This document shows, piece by piece, positions 53,534-62,401 of a stretch of 64,000 bases of DNA; the first letter of the stretch is position 1; every line of letters starts with the position of its first letter. This stretch comes from Fulvimarina sp040239565. Its GTDB lineage: Bacteria > Pseudomonadota > Alphaproteobacteria > Rhizobiales > Rhizobiaceae. The translations under genes and the position numbers were made by a program. The stretch lies in assembly GCF_040239565.1 (NCBI RefSeq), contig NZ_JBEHWS010000011.1, positions 1 to 64,000 on the forward strand, read 5' to 3'. Under the pieces are notes generated by a model. It did not search any database and was not told the origin of the DNA. It saw only the letters and a list, made by a program, of their open reading frames with translations.

Positions 53534-54472
53534 CTATTGCCCGAAATCGAGGCCCATCTCACGATAGCGCTCCGGGTCGTCTCCCCAGTTCTCACGCACT
53601 TTCACGAAGAGAAAGAGATGCACCTTGCAGTCGGCCGCTTCTGTGATATCCCGCCGCGCGGCCTGCCCGATAGCCTTGATCGTCTCGCCCTTGTGGCCGA
53701 GGACGATCGCCTTCTGGCTGTCGCGCTCGACATAGATCGTCTGCTCGATCCGCACCGAGCCGTCCTTCCGCGTCTCCCAAAGTTCGGTCTCGACGGTCGA
53801 GGCGTAAGGCAGTTCCTGATGAAGCCGCAGGAAGACCTTTTCGCGGGTGATCTCGGCGGCCAACTGACGAAGCGGCAGATCGGAAATCTGGTCTTCCGGG
53901 TAGTACCATGGCCCTTCGGGCAGCGCGCCCGCGAGCCACGTCATTAGATCCTCGCAGCCCGACCCGTCGAGGGCCGAGATCATGAAGACCTGATCGAAGG
54001 CGACCTTGTCGACGATCTGCTGGGTGAGGCCCAACAGCTTGTCGCGCTTGATCCGGTCGATCTTGTTGAGAAGCAGAACCTTGGTCTGTTTGACGTCCTT
54101 CAGACGCTCCAGAATCGACTCGACCTCCGGGCTCACGCCGCGCTCGGCATCGACGATCGCAAGCAGGATATCGGCATCCTTCGCGCCCGACCAAGCAGTC
54201 TTCACCATCGCGCGGTCGAGCCGGCGACGCGGGGAAAAGACGCCGGGCGTATCGACGAAGACGATCTGAGTCTTGTCCTTGATCGCGATACCGCGCACCA
54301 GCGCCCGCGTCGTCTGCACCTTGTGGGTGACGATCGAGACCTTGGTGCCGACCAGCTGATTGACGAGCGTCGACTTGCCGGCATTCGGCGCACCGATCAG
54401 GGCGACGAAGCCCGAATGCGTCGCCTCTCCAGGAACGGCTTCCTCGCCGCCGATCTCGTCGTTTTCGCTCAC
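53534..54472 (-). CDS. era: GTPase Era
   Basis: 312 residues. G1 'GAPNAGKST' (27-35), G2 around 'TTRALVRG', G3 'DTPG' (74-77), G4 'NKID', and a C-terminal KH domain ('EIGQAARRDITEAA'-type segment, 'KVHLFLFVKVRENW'). Era binds the 3' end of 16S rRNA and aids small-subunit assembly. Its start overlaps the rnc stop (ATGA). recO, which often follows era in this order, is missing; the subtilase gene is there instead. Confidence 0.96.
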   Translation of the reverse strand: MSENDEIGGEEAVPGEATHSGFVALIGAPNAGKSTLVNQLVGTKVSIVTHKVQTTRALVRGIAIKDKTQIVFVDTPGVFSPRRRLDRAMVKTAWSGAKDADILLAIVDAERGVSPEVESILERLKDVKQTKVLLLNKIDRIKRDKLLGLTQQIVDKVAFDQVFMISALDGSGCEDLMTWLAGALPEGPWYYPEDQISDLPLRQLAAEITREKVFLRLHQELPYASTVETELWETRKDGSVRIEQTIYVERDSQKAIVLGHKGETIKAIGQAARRDITEAADCKVHLFLFVKVRENWGDDPERYREMGLDFGQ

Positions 54473-55173
54473 GCTTTGTCCTTCCAGACATTCTCACGGA
54501 TCAGCATGGCAATCGCTGCCGACTGCTCGGCAAGACGCTTTGACGCCCCTTCGCCCTCCGAAGGTTCGACACCCGCGATGCTGACTTTTATCCTGAATTT
54601 CGGATTGTGGTCGGGACCGGATCGATCGACCACCTCGTATTTCGGCGGCACGGGGCCCCGCTGATGCGCCCATTCCTGCAAGGCGGTCTTCGGATCGCGA
54701 CGGGCTGCAACGCTCTTGTTGAGCCGCTCGCCCCAATGGGACTCGATGAAAGCCCGCGCGTCGTCCAGGCCGGAATTCAGATAGATCGCCGCGATCAGCG
54801 ACTCCATCAGATCGGCACGGATCGATTTCGTGCGCGACGCCGCGAGTTTCTTCAGATCGCCGCCCTGGCGGACAAACTCATAGAGCCCGATCTCGTCGGC
54901 GACAGCCGCGCAGGTTTCGGCGTTGACGAGGGAATTCAGCCGCAAGCTGAGCTCGCCCTCGTCGGCATTGGGAAACATCTCGAACAGCTTGTCGGCAACG
55001 ACGAGGCCGAGCACCCGATCGCCGAGGAATTCCAGCCGTTCGTAGGAGCGGCCGTCGCCCTTGGAGGACCGAAAACTCGAATGCGTCAGCGCCCGCTGCA
55101 GGCGATCGTGGTCGGAAAAGCGGACACCGATCCGCTTTTCGAGTTCGGCCAGCGGCTTGGTGCGTGCGCTCAT
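54469..55173 (-). CDS. rnc: Ribonuclease III
   Basis: 234 residues from the ATG at 55173, 8 bases after the lepB stop; an upstream ATG at 55254 would put 27 extra residues inside lepB. The catalytic motif is 'ERLEFLGDRVLGL', with the second acidic site in 'DLMESLIAAIYL', then a C-terminal double-stranded RNA-binding domain ('DPKTALQEWAHQRG' to the end). Processes rRNA precursors and other duplex RNA. Confidence 0.95.
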   Translation of the reverse strand: MSARTKPLAELEKRIGVRFSDHDRLQRALTHSSFRSSKGDGRSYERLEFLGDRVLGLVVADKLFEMFPNADEGELSLRLNSLVNAETCAAVADEIGLYEFVRQGGDLKKLAASRTKSIRADLMESLIAAIYLNSGLDDARAFIESHWGERLNKSVAARRDPKTALQEWAHQRGPVPPKYEVVDRSGPDHNPKFRIKVSIAGVEPSEGEGASKRLAEQSAAIAMLIRENVWKDKA

Positions 55174-55180
55174 GCCCGCA

Positions 55181-56053
55181 TCAGCCAAGCCAGTCGAAAA
55201 TGCGCGAGACGCGTATTTCGCTCGGCCATTCCCAGAGCTCCAGAGGCGAAGCACCGCCGCCGATCGAGAAGAAGATGATCTGCGCCTTGCCGACCAAATT
55301 CTCGAACGGCACGTATCCGACGTCGAAGCGGCTATCGAGGGAATTGTCCCGATTGTCGCCCATCATGAAGTAGTGGCCATCCGGCACGACGAATTCGCGC
55401 GTGTTGTCACCGGCAAGATTAGGGCCGAGGTCGAGCGTCATATAGCTTTTGCCGTTCGGCAGGGTCTCGCGGAACTGTTCGATTTCCTCGCCGTCCTCGC
55501 CGACAAATGTGCCGGCCGGTTCCTTCGGAACTTCTTTGCCATTGATGAAGAGGACACCTTCGCGCATGCGGATCCGGTCGCCGGGCAGGCCGATCAGCCG
55601 CTTGATGTAGTCTGTGTCTTCCTCGCCGGGCTTACGGAATACCACGACATCGCCGCGTGTCGGCTCACCGGGCAGGATGCGCCCTTCGAAGAGCGGCAGC
55701 GAGAGTGGCGCCGAATAGCGCGAATAGCCGTAGCTCCACTTAGAAACGAAGAGATAGTCGCCGATCAGCAGCGTCGGCATCATCGAGCCGGACGGAATCG
55801 AGAACGGCTGGAAGAACAGGGTCCGGATGACAAGAGCCAGGACCAGCGCCTGCAGGACGACCTTGATCGTTTCTCCGATGCCGCCCTTTTCGGCATTTTT
55901 CGATGGTTTCGGTTGTTTGCGCACTGTCTTTCCGGAATTGCCGTTGGCTTCGGCGACGAGGTCGGCTTCGCGGTTCTTCACCGCGCCGCGCTCGCCCATG
56001 GTCTGACCAAGTCCATCGTCACTTGGCTTTTGGGTCGGGTCGACCATCCTCAT
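55181..56053 (-). CDS. lepB: Signal peptidase I
   Basis: 290 residues. One membrane anchor at about 62-85 preceded by a long polar N-terminus (60 residues, charged, unlike the short one in many relatives). The catalytic serine is Ser90 in 'IPSGSMMPTL' and the lysine is Lys151 in 'DYIKRLIGLPGD'; box E 'GDNRDNSLDSR' is intact. Cleaves Sec and Tat signal peptides on the outer face of the inner membrane. AAAGG precedes the ATG at 56053. acpS, often upstream in this order, is absent. Confidence 0.95.
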   Translation of the reverse strand: MRMVDPTQKPSDDGLGQTMGERGAVKNREADLVAEANGNSGKTVRKQPKPSKNAEKGGIGETIKVVLQALVLALVIRTLFFQPFSIPSGSMMPTLLIGDYLFVSKWSYGYSRYSAPLSLPLFEGRILPGEPTRGDVVVFRKPGEEDTDYIKRLIGLPGDRIRMREGVLFINGKEVPKEPAGTFVGEDGEEIEQFRETLPNGKSYMTLDLGPNLAGDNTREFVVPDGHYFMMGDNRDNSLDSRFDVGYVPFENLVGKAQIIFFSIGGGASPLELWEWPSEIRVSRIFDWLG

Positions 56054-56179
56054 TCAAACCTTTTGGATCGACCGAAACACCCCGGCCACAAATGTTAAGG
56101 CGCTTTTATCCACCATGCCCCTCAGGGGCAATGCGCGAAACCACCGAGAATGCAAGCGCTGCCACATGGTGACAGATTG

Positions 56180-56752
56180 TCATCCGGTTATGGCAGATTT
56201 GGCGCGGTTGAGCTTGAGACGGGCAAGGCGTGCCGCGCGCCGCGTCTGGAATCGACCGACACCCATATGGATGATCCAGTAGGAGATTCCGGCAGCGACG
56301 AGACCGATCGGGATGCCACCGATCAACATGGGCTTTAAGAGCGGCTCCCAGATAGCCGCCACGTTCATCTCTCGCAGCGCCCAACCGACCTGGTGCGTGG
56401 ATCCAAGTTCGCCGCGCCCATAGAGGATTTCCGAGCCGCATTCGAAGGTGAGCGCCCAGATGAAGGGAAAGGTAAGCGGATTTCCGACGGCGGTTCCCAG
56501 CGCGGCGGAAGCCATATTGCCTCCGATGACATAGGCGATGGCGAAGGCGAGCAGAAAATGAAAGCCGATGAACGGCGTGAACGAGGCGAGCACGCCGGCG
56601 GCGAACCCGGCCGCGATTGCATGCGGCGTCGCATGGAGCCGCAGCACCCGCTTCTTGAAGTAGAGAAAGGAGCGCTGAAACGAGACGCGCGGCCAGAGCC
56701 AGAGCCTGGCTCTATCCCAGAAGATTTCCGGTTTGCGTCTTCGAAACAGCAT
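56180..56752 (-). CDS. DUF2062 membrane protein
   Basis: 190 residues. 'ATPHAIAAGFAAGVLASFTPFIGFHF' and 'GTAVGNPLTFPFIW' are the hallmarks of DUF2062, with three to four membrane segments. Function unknown. Between pyrE (61 bp) and lepB (126 bp) on the same strand, as in other Hyphomicrobiales. Confidence 0.88.
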   Translation of the reverse strand: MLFRRRKPEIFWDRARLWLWPRVSFQRSFLYFKKRVLRLHATPHAIAAGFAAGVLASFTPFIGFHFLLAFAIAYVIGGNMASAALGTAVGNPLTFPFIWALTFECGSEILYGRGELGSTHQVGWALREMNVAAIWEPLLKPMLIGGIPIGLVAAGISYWIIHMGVGRFQTRRAARLARLKLNRAKSAITG

Positions 56753-56813
56753 CTTCGGCGATTGTTTTCATTCCGTAACGGGACGACGTGGGCGGTTTTC
56801 GTTCAGGACACCG

Positions 56814-57392
56814 TCAAAGCGAGCGGCTACCCGGTTTCACCGGCTCTATTGCCGCAAGTTCTGGCGGAATTTGGTCCGCCGGATAGGCCGGCACCTCATA
56901 TTCGGCGAGCGCGATCAGCGGAACGCCGACATCTGACTTTCCGGCAGAACGATCGATGATGCAGGAAGCGGCGCGCACATCGACACCTATCTCCTTCAGG
57001 CAGGCCACCGTCTCGCGGATCGAGAGCCCGGTGGTCACGATATCCTCCACGACCACCACGCGGGCACCTTTCGGCAGTTCGAAGCGGCGCAGTTTGAAGA
57101 CGCCGTTCTCACGCTCAACCCAGACGGCCGGCACCTTCAGATGGCGGGACGTCTCGTAGGCCGGGATGATCCCGCCGACAGCGGGTCCCACAACGTAATC
57201 GACCGGACCGTCGACGCGTTCACGGATCGCATCGGCCATTGCCTTGCAGAGCCGCTCGGTCAGGTCCGCATGCATAAAGACACGCGCCTTCTGCAAAAAG
57301 ACCGGGCTCCTCAGGCCGGAAGTCAAAATGAAATGGCCTTCGAGATAAGCGCCCGCCTCGCGAAATATGGCCAGGACCTCGTCGGTCGTCAT
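56814..57392 (-). CDS. pyrE: Orotate phosphoribosyltransferase
   Basis: 192 residues. PyrE transfers ribose 5-phosphate from PRPP to orotate in pyrimidine synthesis. The PRPP-binding motif is 'VVVVEDIVTTGLSI', and 'GPAVGGIIPAY' and 'ERENGVFKL' are typical. Downstream of rsh by 232 bp that show no gene. Confidence 0.95.
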   Translation of the reverse strand: MTTDEVLAIFREAGAYLEGHFILTSGLRSPVFLQKARVFMHADLTERLCKAMADAIRERVDGPVDYVVGPAVGGIIPAYETSRHLKVPAVWVERENGVFKLRRFELPKGARVVVVEDIVTTGLSIRETVACLKEIGVDVRAASCIIDRSAGKSDVGVPLIALAEYEVPAYPADQIPPELAAIEPVKPGSRSL

Positions 57393-57624
57393 TGAGAATA
57401 CCTTTCTAACGAACGCGCTCGGCGAAGCGCACCGCCCGCACGTCCTTCGTCTCTCAGATATCGCGATCGGACCGGCCGAATGCGAAAGACCGGCGGCATA
57501 AACCGTTCGGCCGTTTTGAGAGAACCATCGATCTGCTTTCGCATCGGTTTAGAAGGTCGCTTCCCGGGTATCAACCGGAACGGCCACAAGCCACGCACAC
57601 AGAGCATTGAGCGTTACTGAAAAG

Positions 57625-59853
57625 CTATCCGTTGACCCGTTCGACGGTGGAAACGCACTCTTTTCCACGGATCTGGGACAGCGTCCGATTCAGATGGTTC
57701 ACGTCCCAGACTTCGAGATCGAACACCATCAGGGTGAAATCTGAAGCCGCCGATTTCATCTCCAGCTTGTGAATATTGGCGTCATTATGCGCGATCGTCG
57801 CGGCGATTTCGGCGAGCGAGCCCGGCTCGTTGAGCGCGGAGACCGAAATACGCGCGGGAAACCGGCGGTCGAAGTTTTCGTCGATGTCCCAGCGCACGTC
57901 GACCCAGCGCTCCGGATGATCCTCGAAGGCAAGCAGCGCCGGCGACTGAATGGGATAGATGGTGATCCCCTTGCCCTGCTCCAGAATGCCGACGATCCGA
58001 TCCCCCGGAACCGCACCGTCTTCGGAGAACGTGACCGGCAGGTCGCCGCCGCCGACGCGAATCGGGATGGCCGACGAATTCTTCTTGCGCTGCGGCTTTG
58101 GCTTGCCCGGCACGCGGAATATCATGCCGGCCGCACTGCGTAGGTTGAACCAGCCATCCTGGGGATCGCGCTCGGTACGCCGCGTGACGCGCGTATCCTG
58201 ATAGTCGGGGTGGATCGCCCTCAGAACGTCGAGAGACGGCAGCTCGCCGCGACCAACGGCGGCGAAGGCGTCCTCGACATTCTGATGACCGAGCTTTCCG
58301 AGAACGGACTTCAGCATCTCGACCGAAAATGGCCGGCTCGAACGGGTGAAGGTTCGCTCGATAATCTGGCGGCCCAGGCCCGAATACTGCTTGCGGATAT
58401 TGGCGCGGGAAGCCCGGCGGATCGCGGAACGCGCCTTGCCGGTCACGGCGATGTTCTCCCAGGCTGCCGGCGGCACCTCGCCATCGCCGCGGATCACTTC
58501 CACCTCGTCGCCGTTCTGGAGCTCCGTCACCACCGGCATGATGCGGCCGTTGATCTTCGAGCCGACGCAGGAATTGCCGATATTGGTGTGGACCGCATAG
58601 GCAAAATCGATCGATGTCGCTCCGCGGGGCAGCGCGATCAGGCGGCCCTTTGGCGTGAAACAGAAGACCTGGTCCTGGAAGAGTTCGAGTTTGGTGTGCT
58701 CGAGGAATTCCTCCGAATTGTCGCCGCTTGCCAGAAGCTCGATCGTATGGCGAAGCCAGGCATAGGCTTTCGAATCCTTCGAAAGCTCGATCGATCGGAC
58801 GACCTCGCCGTTCTCGCCCTTCTCATCCTTGTAAATGGCATGGGCCGCGATGCCGTATTCGGCGATGCGGTGCATTTCGTGGGTGCGGATCTGAAGCTCG
58901 ACACGCTGGCCCGCCATGCCGATCACCGTCGTATGCAGCGAGCGATAATCATTCTGCTTCGGCGTCGAAATATAATCCTTGAACCGCCCCGGCACCATGC
59001 GCCAGGCGCGGTGCACGATGCCGAGCGTGCGGTAGCAATCCTCTTCCGCCGCGACGACAACCCGAAAACCGAAGATATCCGACAGCTGCTCGAAGGACAG
59101 CTTCTTGCGCTGCATCTTCGAAAACACCGAATAGGGCCGCTTCTGCCGGCCTGTCACCTTCGCATCGATCCCCATGGCCTTGAGGCGCGCGGTAAGTTCC
59201 TCCTCGATCTTGGTGATCGTTCCCGCATAGCGCCGCTTCAGCTCGGCGAGACGCTCCGTCAGCGTTTCATAGGCTTCCAGATTGACATGGCGAAAGGCGA
59301 GGTCTTCCAGTTCCTCGCGCATGTCCTGCATGCCCATACGCCCGGCGAGCGGCGCATAGATGTCGAGCGTCTCCTGCGCGATGCGGCTGCGCTTGTCGGC
59401 CCGCATCGGCCCGAGCGTGCGCATGTTGTGAAGGCGATCGGCAAGCTTGACGAGGAGGACGCGGATATCGTCCGCGATGGCGAGCAGAAGCTTGCGCAGG
59501 TTCTCCGCCTGGGCGGCGCGCTTCGACACGAGATCGAGTCGCTTGAGCTTGGTCAGTCCCTCGACCAGTTGGCCGATCCGCGGGCCGAAAAGCTGATCGA
59601 TCTCCTTGCGGGTCGCGTCGGTATCCTCGATCGTGTCGTGTAGGAGGGCCGTCGCGATCGTCGCCTCGTCGAGGCGCAATTCGGTGAGGATCGCGGCGAC
59701 TTCGAGCGGATGGGAGAAGTAGGGATCGCCGCTGGCGCGCTTTTGCGCACCGTGCTTCTGCATGGCGTAGACATAGGCGCGGTTGAGCAGAGCCTCGTCC
59801 AACTCAGGGCGATAGGCCGCGACCTTCTCCACCAGTTCGTATTGGCGCATCAT
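57625..59853 (-). CDS. rsh: Bifunctional (p)ppGpp synthetase/hydrolase Rsh
   Basis: 742 residues. Order: HD hydrolase ('LLHDTIEDTDA', His72-Asp73), RelA/SpoT synthetase with 'RFKDYIS' (the RXKD form of bifunctional enzymes) and 'YRSLHTTV', TGS domain ('FTPKGRLIALPRGATSIDFAY'-like segment), and a C-terminal ACT domain ('FPARISVSALNEPGSLAEI' region). It is probably the organism's main (p)ppGpp enzyme, as alphaproteobacteria often have one long Rsh. rpoZ lies upstream. Confidence 0.96.
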   Translation of the reverse strand: MMRQYELVEKVAAYRPELDEALLNRAYVYAMQKHGAQKRASGDPYFSHPLEVAAILTELRLDEATIATALLHDTIEDTDATRKEIDQLFGPRIGQLVEGLTKLKRLDLVSKRAAQAENLRKLLLAIADDIRVLLVKLADRLHNMRTLGPMRADKRSRIAQETLDIYAPLAGRMGMQDMREELEDLAFRHVNLEAYETLTERLAELKRRYAGTITKIEEELTARLKAMGIDAKVTGRQKRPYSVFSKMQRKKLSFEQLSDIFGFRVVVAAEEDCYRTLGIVHRAWRMVPGRFKDYISTPKQNDYRSLHTTVIGMAGQRVELQIRTHEMHRIAEYGIAAHAIYKDEKGENGEVVRSIELSKDSKAYAWLRHTIELLASGDNSEEFLEHTKLELFQDQVFCFTPKGRLIALPRGATSIDFAYAVHTNIGNSCVGSKINGRIMPVVTELQNGDEVEVIRGDGEVPPAAWENIAVTGKARSAIRRASRANIRKQYSGLGRQIIERTFTRSSRPFSVEMLKSVLGKLGHQNVEDAFAAVGRGELPSLDVLRAIHPDYQDTRVTRRTERDPQDGWFNLRSAAGMIFRVPGKPKPQRKKNSSAIPIRVGGGDLPVTFSEDGAVPGDRIVGILEQGKGITIYPIQSPALLAFEDHPERWVDVRWDIDENFDRRFPARISVSALNEPGSLAEIAATIAHNDANIHKLEMKSAASDFTLMVFDLEVWDVNHLNRTLSQIRGKECVSTVERVNG

Positions 59854-59912
59854 CGCCGCGCTGCGCTTTCATCCATGCAATGCCGGGCAGACTTGCAAAA
59901 AGCCCCGAAACG

Positions 59913-59946
59913 AAAAAAGGAGCATGCCCCGATGGGCACGCTCCTT
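59913..59946 (-). terminator. Intrinsic terminator of rpoZ
   Basis: On the minus strand GGAGCGTGCCC-ATCG-GGGCATGCTCC forms an 11-bp stem with one mismatch-type position (G/A), followed by six T. It lies 82-115 bases after the rpoZ stop and ahead of rsh, so rsh should have its own promoter. Confidence 0.85.
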
Positions 59947-60027
59947 CACAATAGTCAGCTTTGACGCAACGCGGTAGGCCTCTGCGGCATAAGACGCCGC
60001 AATAAAAGGCCTATGTGCGCAACGCGC

Positions 60028-60426
60028 TTAATAGTCGTCGGTTTTTTCCGGAGCGACGAGGCCTTCGATACCGGCCAGCAGTTCGTCCTCGGACATGCGG
60101 TCGAAGGCGACAGTGTCGTCGGGCTTGTCCTGGATGGCGGCCTGCGGCGCCGGAGCCTCGGAACGTTCTGCCGGGCGGGTGTCCTCCGGCTCGTCGACCT
60201 CCACATGCTTCTGCAGCGTGTGGATGAGGTCTTCCTTCAGATCTTCCGGCGAAAGGGTTTCGTCGGCGATCTCGCGAAGGGCGACGACCGGGTTCTTATC
60301 GTTGTCGCGATCGACCGTGATCGGGTTGCCCTGGCTGATCTGACGGGCGCGATGGCTGGCCAGGAGCACGAGCTCGAAACGGTTGTCGACCTTATCGACG
60401 CAATCTTCTACGGTGACACGGGCCAT
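60028..60426 (-). CDS. rpoZ: RNA polymerase omega subunit
   Basis: 132 residues starting 'MARVTVEDCVDKVDNRFELVLLASHRARQIS', the conserved omega N-terminus; the C-terminal half is acidic, longer than in E. coli (91) as is usual in this order. Omega helps assemble RNA polymerase and is part of a ppGpp site, and its place just upstream of rsh is a conserved link. Followed by an intrinsic terminator. Confidence 0.95.
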   Translation of the reverse strand: MARVTVEDCVDKVDNRFELVLLASHRARQISQGNPITVDRDNDKNPVVALREIADETLSPEDLKEDLIHTLQKHVEVDEPEDTRPAERSEAPAPQAAIQDKPDDTVAFDRMSEDELLAGIEGLVAPEKTDDY

Positions 60427-60668
60427 GCCTGTCTCCTCATGCCGAATAGCGGTATGGTTGGAATCGTGGACTCAATACCGAATAGGCGGAACCTCCACAA
60501 GGCCGCTTTCCGATAAAATACGCGTTCGGCTTCAATAAATTCGCAAGCCACCTTGATTAAAGCATGATTGTCCCTGTACCGGAGCGCGATCAGTACCCTC
60601 CTCAATTTGGCGGCCAATACCTCACTGAGAAATTATTACCGCCCAATAGACTAGCGAAAGTTGAATAT

Positions 60669-61268
60669 ATGTTCGATCAACGCGAGAAAATTGCACTTTT
60701 TATTGACGGCGCAAATCTCTATGCAGCCTCTCGCAATCTCGGTTTCGATATCGATTACAAGAAAATGCTTACTTTCTTCGAGAAGAAGGCATATCTTCTA
60801 CGCGCATACTACTACACCGCACTGATCGAAGATCAGGAATACTCCTCCATCCGCCCACTCATCGACTGGCTCGACTATAACGGGTACCGGGTGGTGACGA
60901 AGCCGGCAAAGGAATTCACAGATCAGTCCGGCCGCCGTAAGGTAAAAGGCAATATGGACATCGAACTTGCCATCGATGCCATGGAATTGTCGGACACGGT
61001 CGATCACTTCGTCCTTTTTTCCGGCGACGGCGACTTCCGTTCACTTGTTGATGCCTTGCAGCGCAAAGGCCGCAAGGTGTCTGTCGTTTCCACGCTCTCG
61101 ACCCAGCCGCCGATGATCTCCGACGATCTGCGGCGCCAGGCCGATCATTTCATCGATCTGACAAGTCTGAAGAACGATATCGGTCGCAGCCAGGCCGAAC
61201 GTGACGCGCGCCTCGCACGCCGCGCCAATGTGGACAACGCCGATGACGACGAGGACGACGACTACTGA
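60669..61268 (+). CDS. LabA-like NYN-domain protein
   Basis: 199 residues from the ATG at 60669. NYN (PIN-like) nuclease fold: 'IALFIDGANLYAA', 'GNMDIELAIDAM' and 'LFSGDGDFRSLV' carry the conserved acidic residues of the metal site. The C-terminal tail is Asp/Glu-rich. A probable RNA-acting enzyme of the LabA/DUF88 group, commonly next to rpoZ in this order. The first ~150 bases and the upstream gap are unusually rich in A and T. Confidence 0.88.
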   Translation: MFDQREKIALFIDGANLYAASRNLGFDIDYKKMLTFFEKKAYLLRAYYYTALIEDQEYSSIRPLIDWLDYNGYRVVTKPAKEFTDQSGRRKVKGNMDIELAIDAMELSDTVDHFVLFSGDGDFRSLVDALQRKGRKVSVVSTLSTQPPMISDDLRRQADHFIDLTSLKNDIGRSQAERDARLARRANVDNADDDEDDDY

Positions 61269-61291
61269 TTTCGTCGGCCCGATCGAAGACG

Positions 61292-61951
61292 ATGAGCGCG
61301 ACCGGCCCGACCGAGCCGCCCCGCAACTGCCCGCTCTGCCCGCGCCTCGTGGATTTCCGCGAGGAATGGCGAGCGAAAGAACCCGGCTGGCACAATGCGC
61401 CGGTCTCGACCTTCTATCCCGAAGGCGGCGCCGGTGAGGTTCGCCTGCTCATCGTCGGACTCGCGCCGGGCGTACGCGGCGCGAATCGAACCGGACGACC
61501 ATTCACGGGCGACTACGCCGGCACCCTTCTTTACGGCACGCTTCACAAGCACGGCTTCGCAAATGACCGATTCAATGCCGACCCGAATGACGGACTGAAA
61601 CTCTTCGGGACCGCCGTGACCAATTCGGTGCGATGTGTTCCGCCCGAAAACAAGCCGGTAGGAGCCGAGATCAATACCTGCCGGCAATTCCTGTCGGCGA
61701 CCATTGCATCGCTGCCGAAACTTCAGGCGATCGTCACGCTAGGCCGGATCGCGCATGACTCGACCGTGCGCACGCTCGGCTTGAAGTTGAAGGACCAACC
61801 GTTCAGCCACGGCGGTCAGCTGCCCGCGGGCGCCTACACCCTGTTCCCGACCTATCACTGCTCGCGGTACAACACGAATACGGGCAGGCTGACTGAAGAA
61901 ATGTTCGACAAGGTATTCGCAAACGTCGCCCGTTTTCTTGCCGCGACCTGA
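61292..61951 (+). CDS. Uracil-DNA glycosylase, family 5 (UDGb)
   Basis: 219 residues. Two N-terminal cysteines ('NCPLC') and two later ('VRCVPP', 'NTCRQF') fit a 4Fe-4S site. Motif A is 'GLAPGVRGANRTGRPFTGD', which has the 'GLAP..G.NRTGR.FTGD' form of family 5 and not that of family 4. Motif B region is 'FPTYHCSRYNTNTG'. Removes uracil and possibly hypoxanthine from DNA. It follows the NYN gene at 23 bp. Confidence 0.92.
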   Translation: MSATGPTEPPRNCPLCPRLVDFREEWRAKEPGWHNAPVSTFYPEGGAGEVRLLIVGLAPGVRGANRTGRPFTGDYAGTLLYGTLHKHGFANDRFNADPNDGLKLFGTAVTNSVRCVPPENKPVGAEINTCRQFLSATIASLPKLQAIVTLGRIAHDSTVRTLGLKLKDQPFSHGGQLPAGAYTLFPTYHCSRYNTNTGRLTEEMFDKVFANVARFLAAT

Positions 61952-61964
61952 ACCCTCCATGCAA

Positions 61965-61995
61965 AAAGCCGGCCCGCGCGTTGCGGACCGGCTTT
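61965..61995. terminator. Bidirectional terminator between the UDG gene and the repeat protein
   Basis: AAAGCCGG..CCGC and GCGG..CCGGCTTT form a 12-bp stem with one mismatch. On the minus strand it is followed by a T-run (CTTTTTGC), fitting termination of the gene at 62036; on the plus strand it ends the UDG message. Confidence 0.8.
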
Positions 61996-62035
61996 CATCA
62001 AGTCTTGGGAGGACTTTACTGGTAGCGTCTATTGT

Positions 62036-62401
62036 TTATCGAACACTATCGCGGGTCTGCTGCTCAGCGATATGGCGACCATAGTCCGAACCCGGCACGA
62101 TCTGCGTGCTACCCGGGTTGACGCTGGAAGCGTTGACACCAGCAGTATCAGCCTGGACCGCAGCGCGCGTCTGCTGCTCGGCGATATGGCGACCATAGTC
62201 TGAGCCCGGAACGGTCTGGCTATAGCCATACACACGGGTCGCATCGACAGCGGTCGAACGCGGAGCGTCCGCAACGCTTTCACGTGCAGCTTCTTCGTTC
62301 TGGGTCTTGTAGTACTCCGAACCGCCAAGCGCCTGGGCACTGGCGGGAGCGGCGATTGCGGTTGCGGCGAGGGTTGCTGCGATCAGCGTTGTCTTGAACA
62401 T
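62036..62401 (-). CDS. Small secreted repeat protein
   Basis: 121 residues from the ATG at 62401, with a Sec signal peptide (cleavage after 'AAPASA'). The mature part has two copies of an about 18-residue unit, 'VPGSDYGRHIAEQQTR', at about 64-80 and 103-119. I do not recognise a named domain, although small periplasmic proteins with such 'YGRHIAEQQT' repeats seem to occur in this order. The longer frame to 62608 has no signal. No operon partner. Confidence 0.75.
   Translation of the reverse strand: MFKTTLIAATLAATAIAAPASAQALGGSEYYKTQNEEAARESVADAPRSTAVDATRVYGYSQTVPGSDYGRHIAEQQTRAAVQADTAGVNASSVNPGSTQIVPGSDYGRHIAEQQTRDSVR

Noticed and set aside
57389..57607. 72-residue minus-strand frame between rsh and pyrE
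   Set aside because: Basic, low-complexity product, no ribosome site; treated as a gap.
58210..59643. 477-residue open frame antisense to rsh
   Set aside because: No domain recognised and composition is that of a shadow frame; the rsh reading has all motifs.
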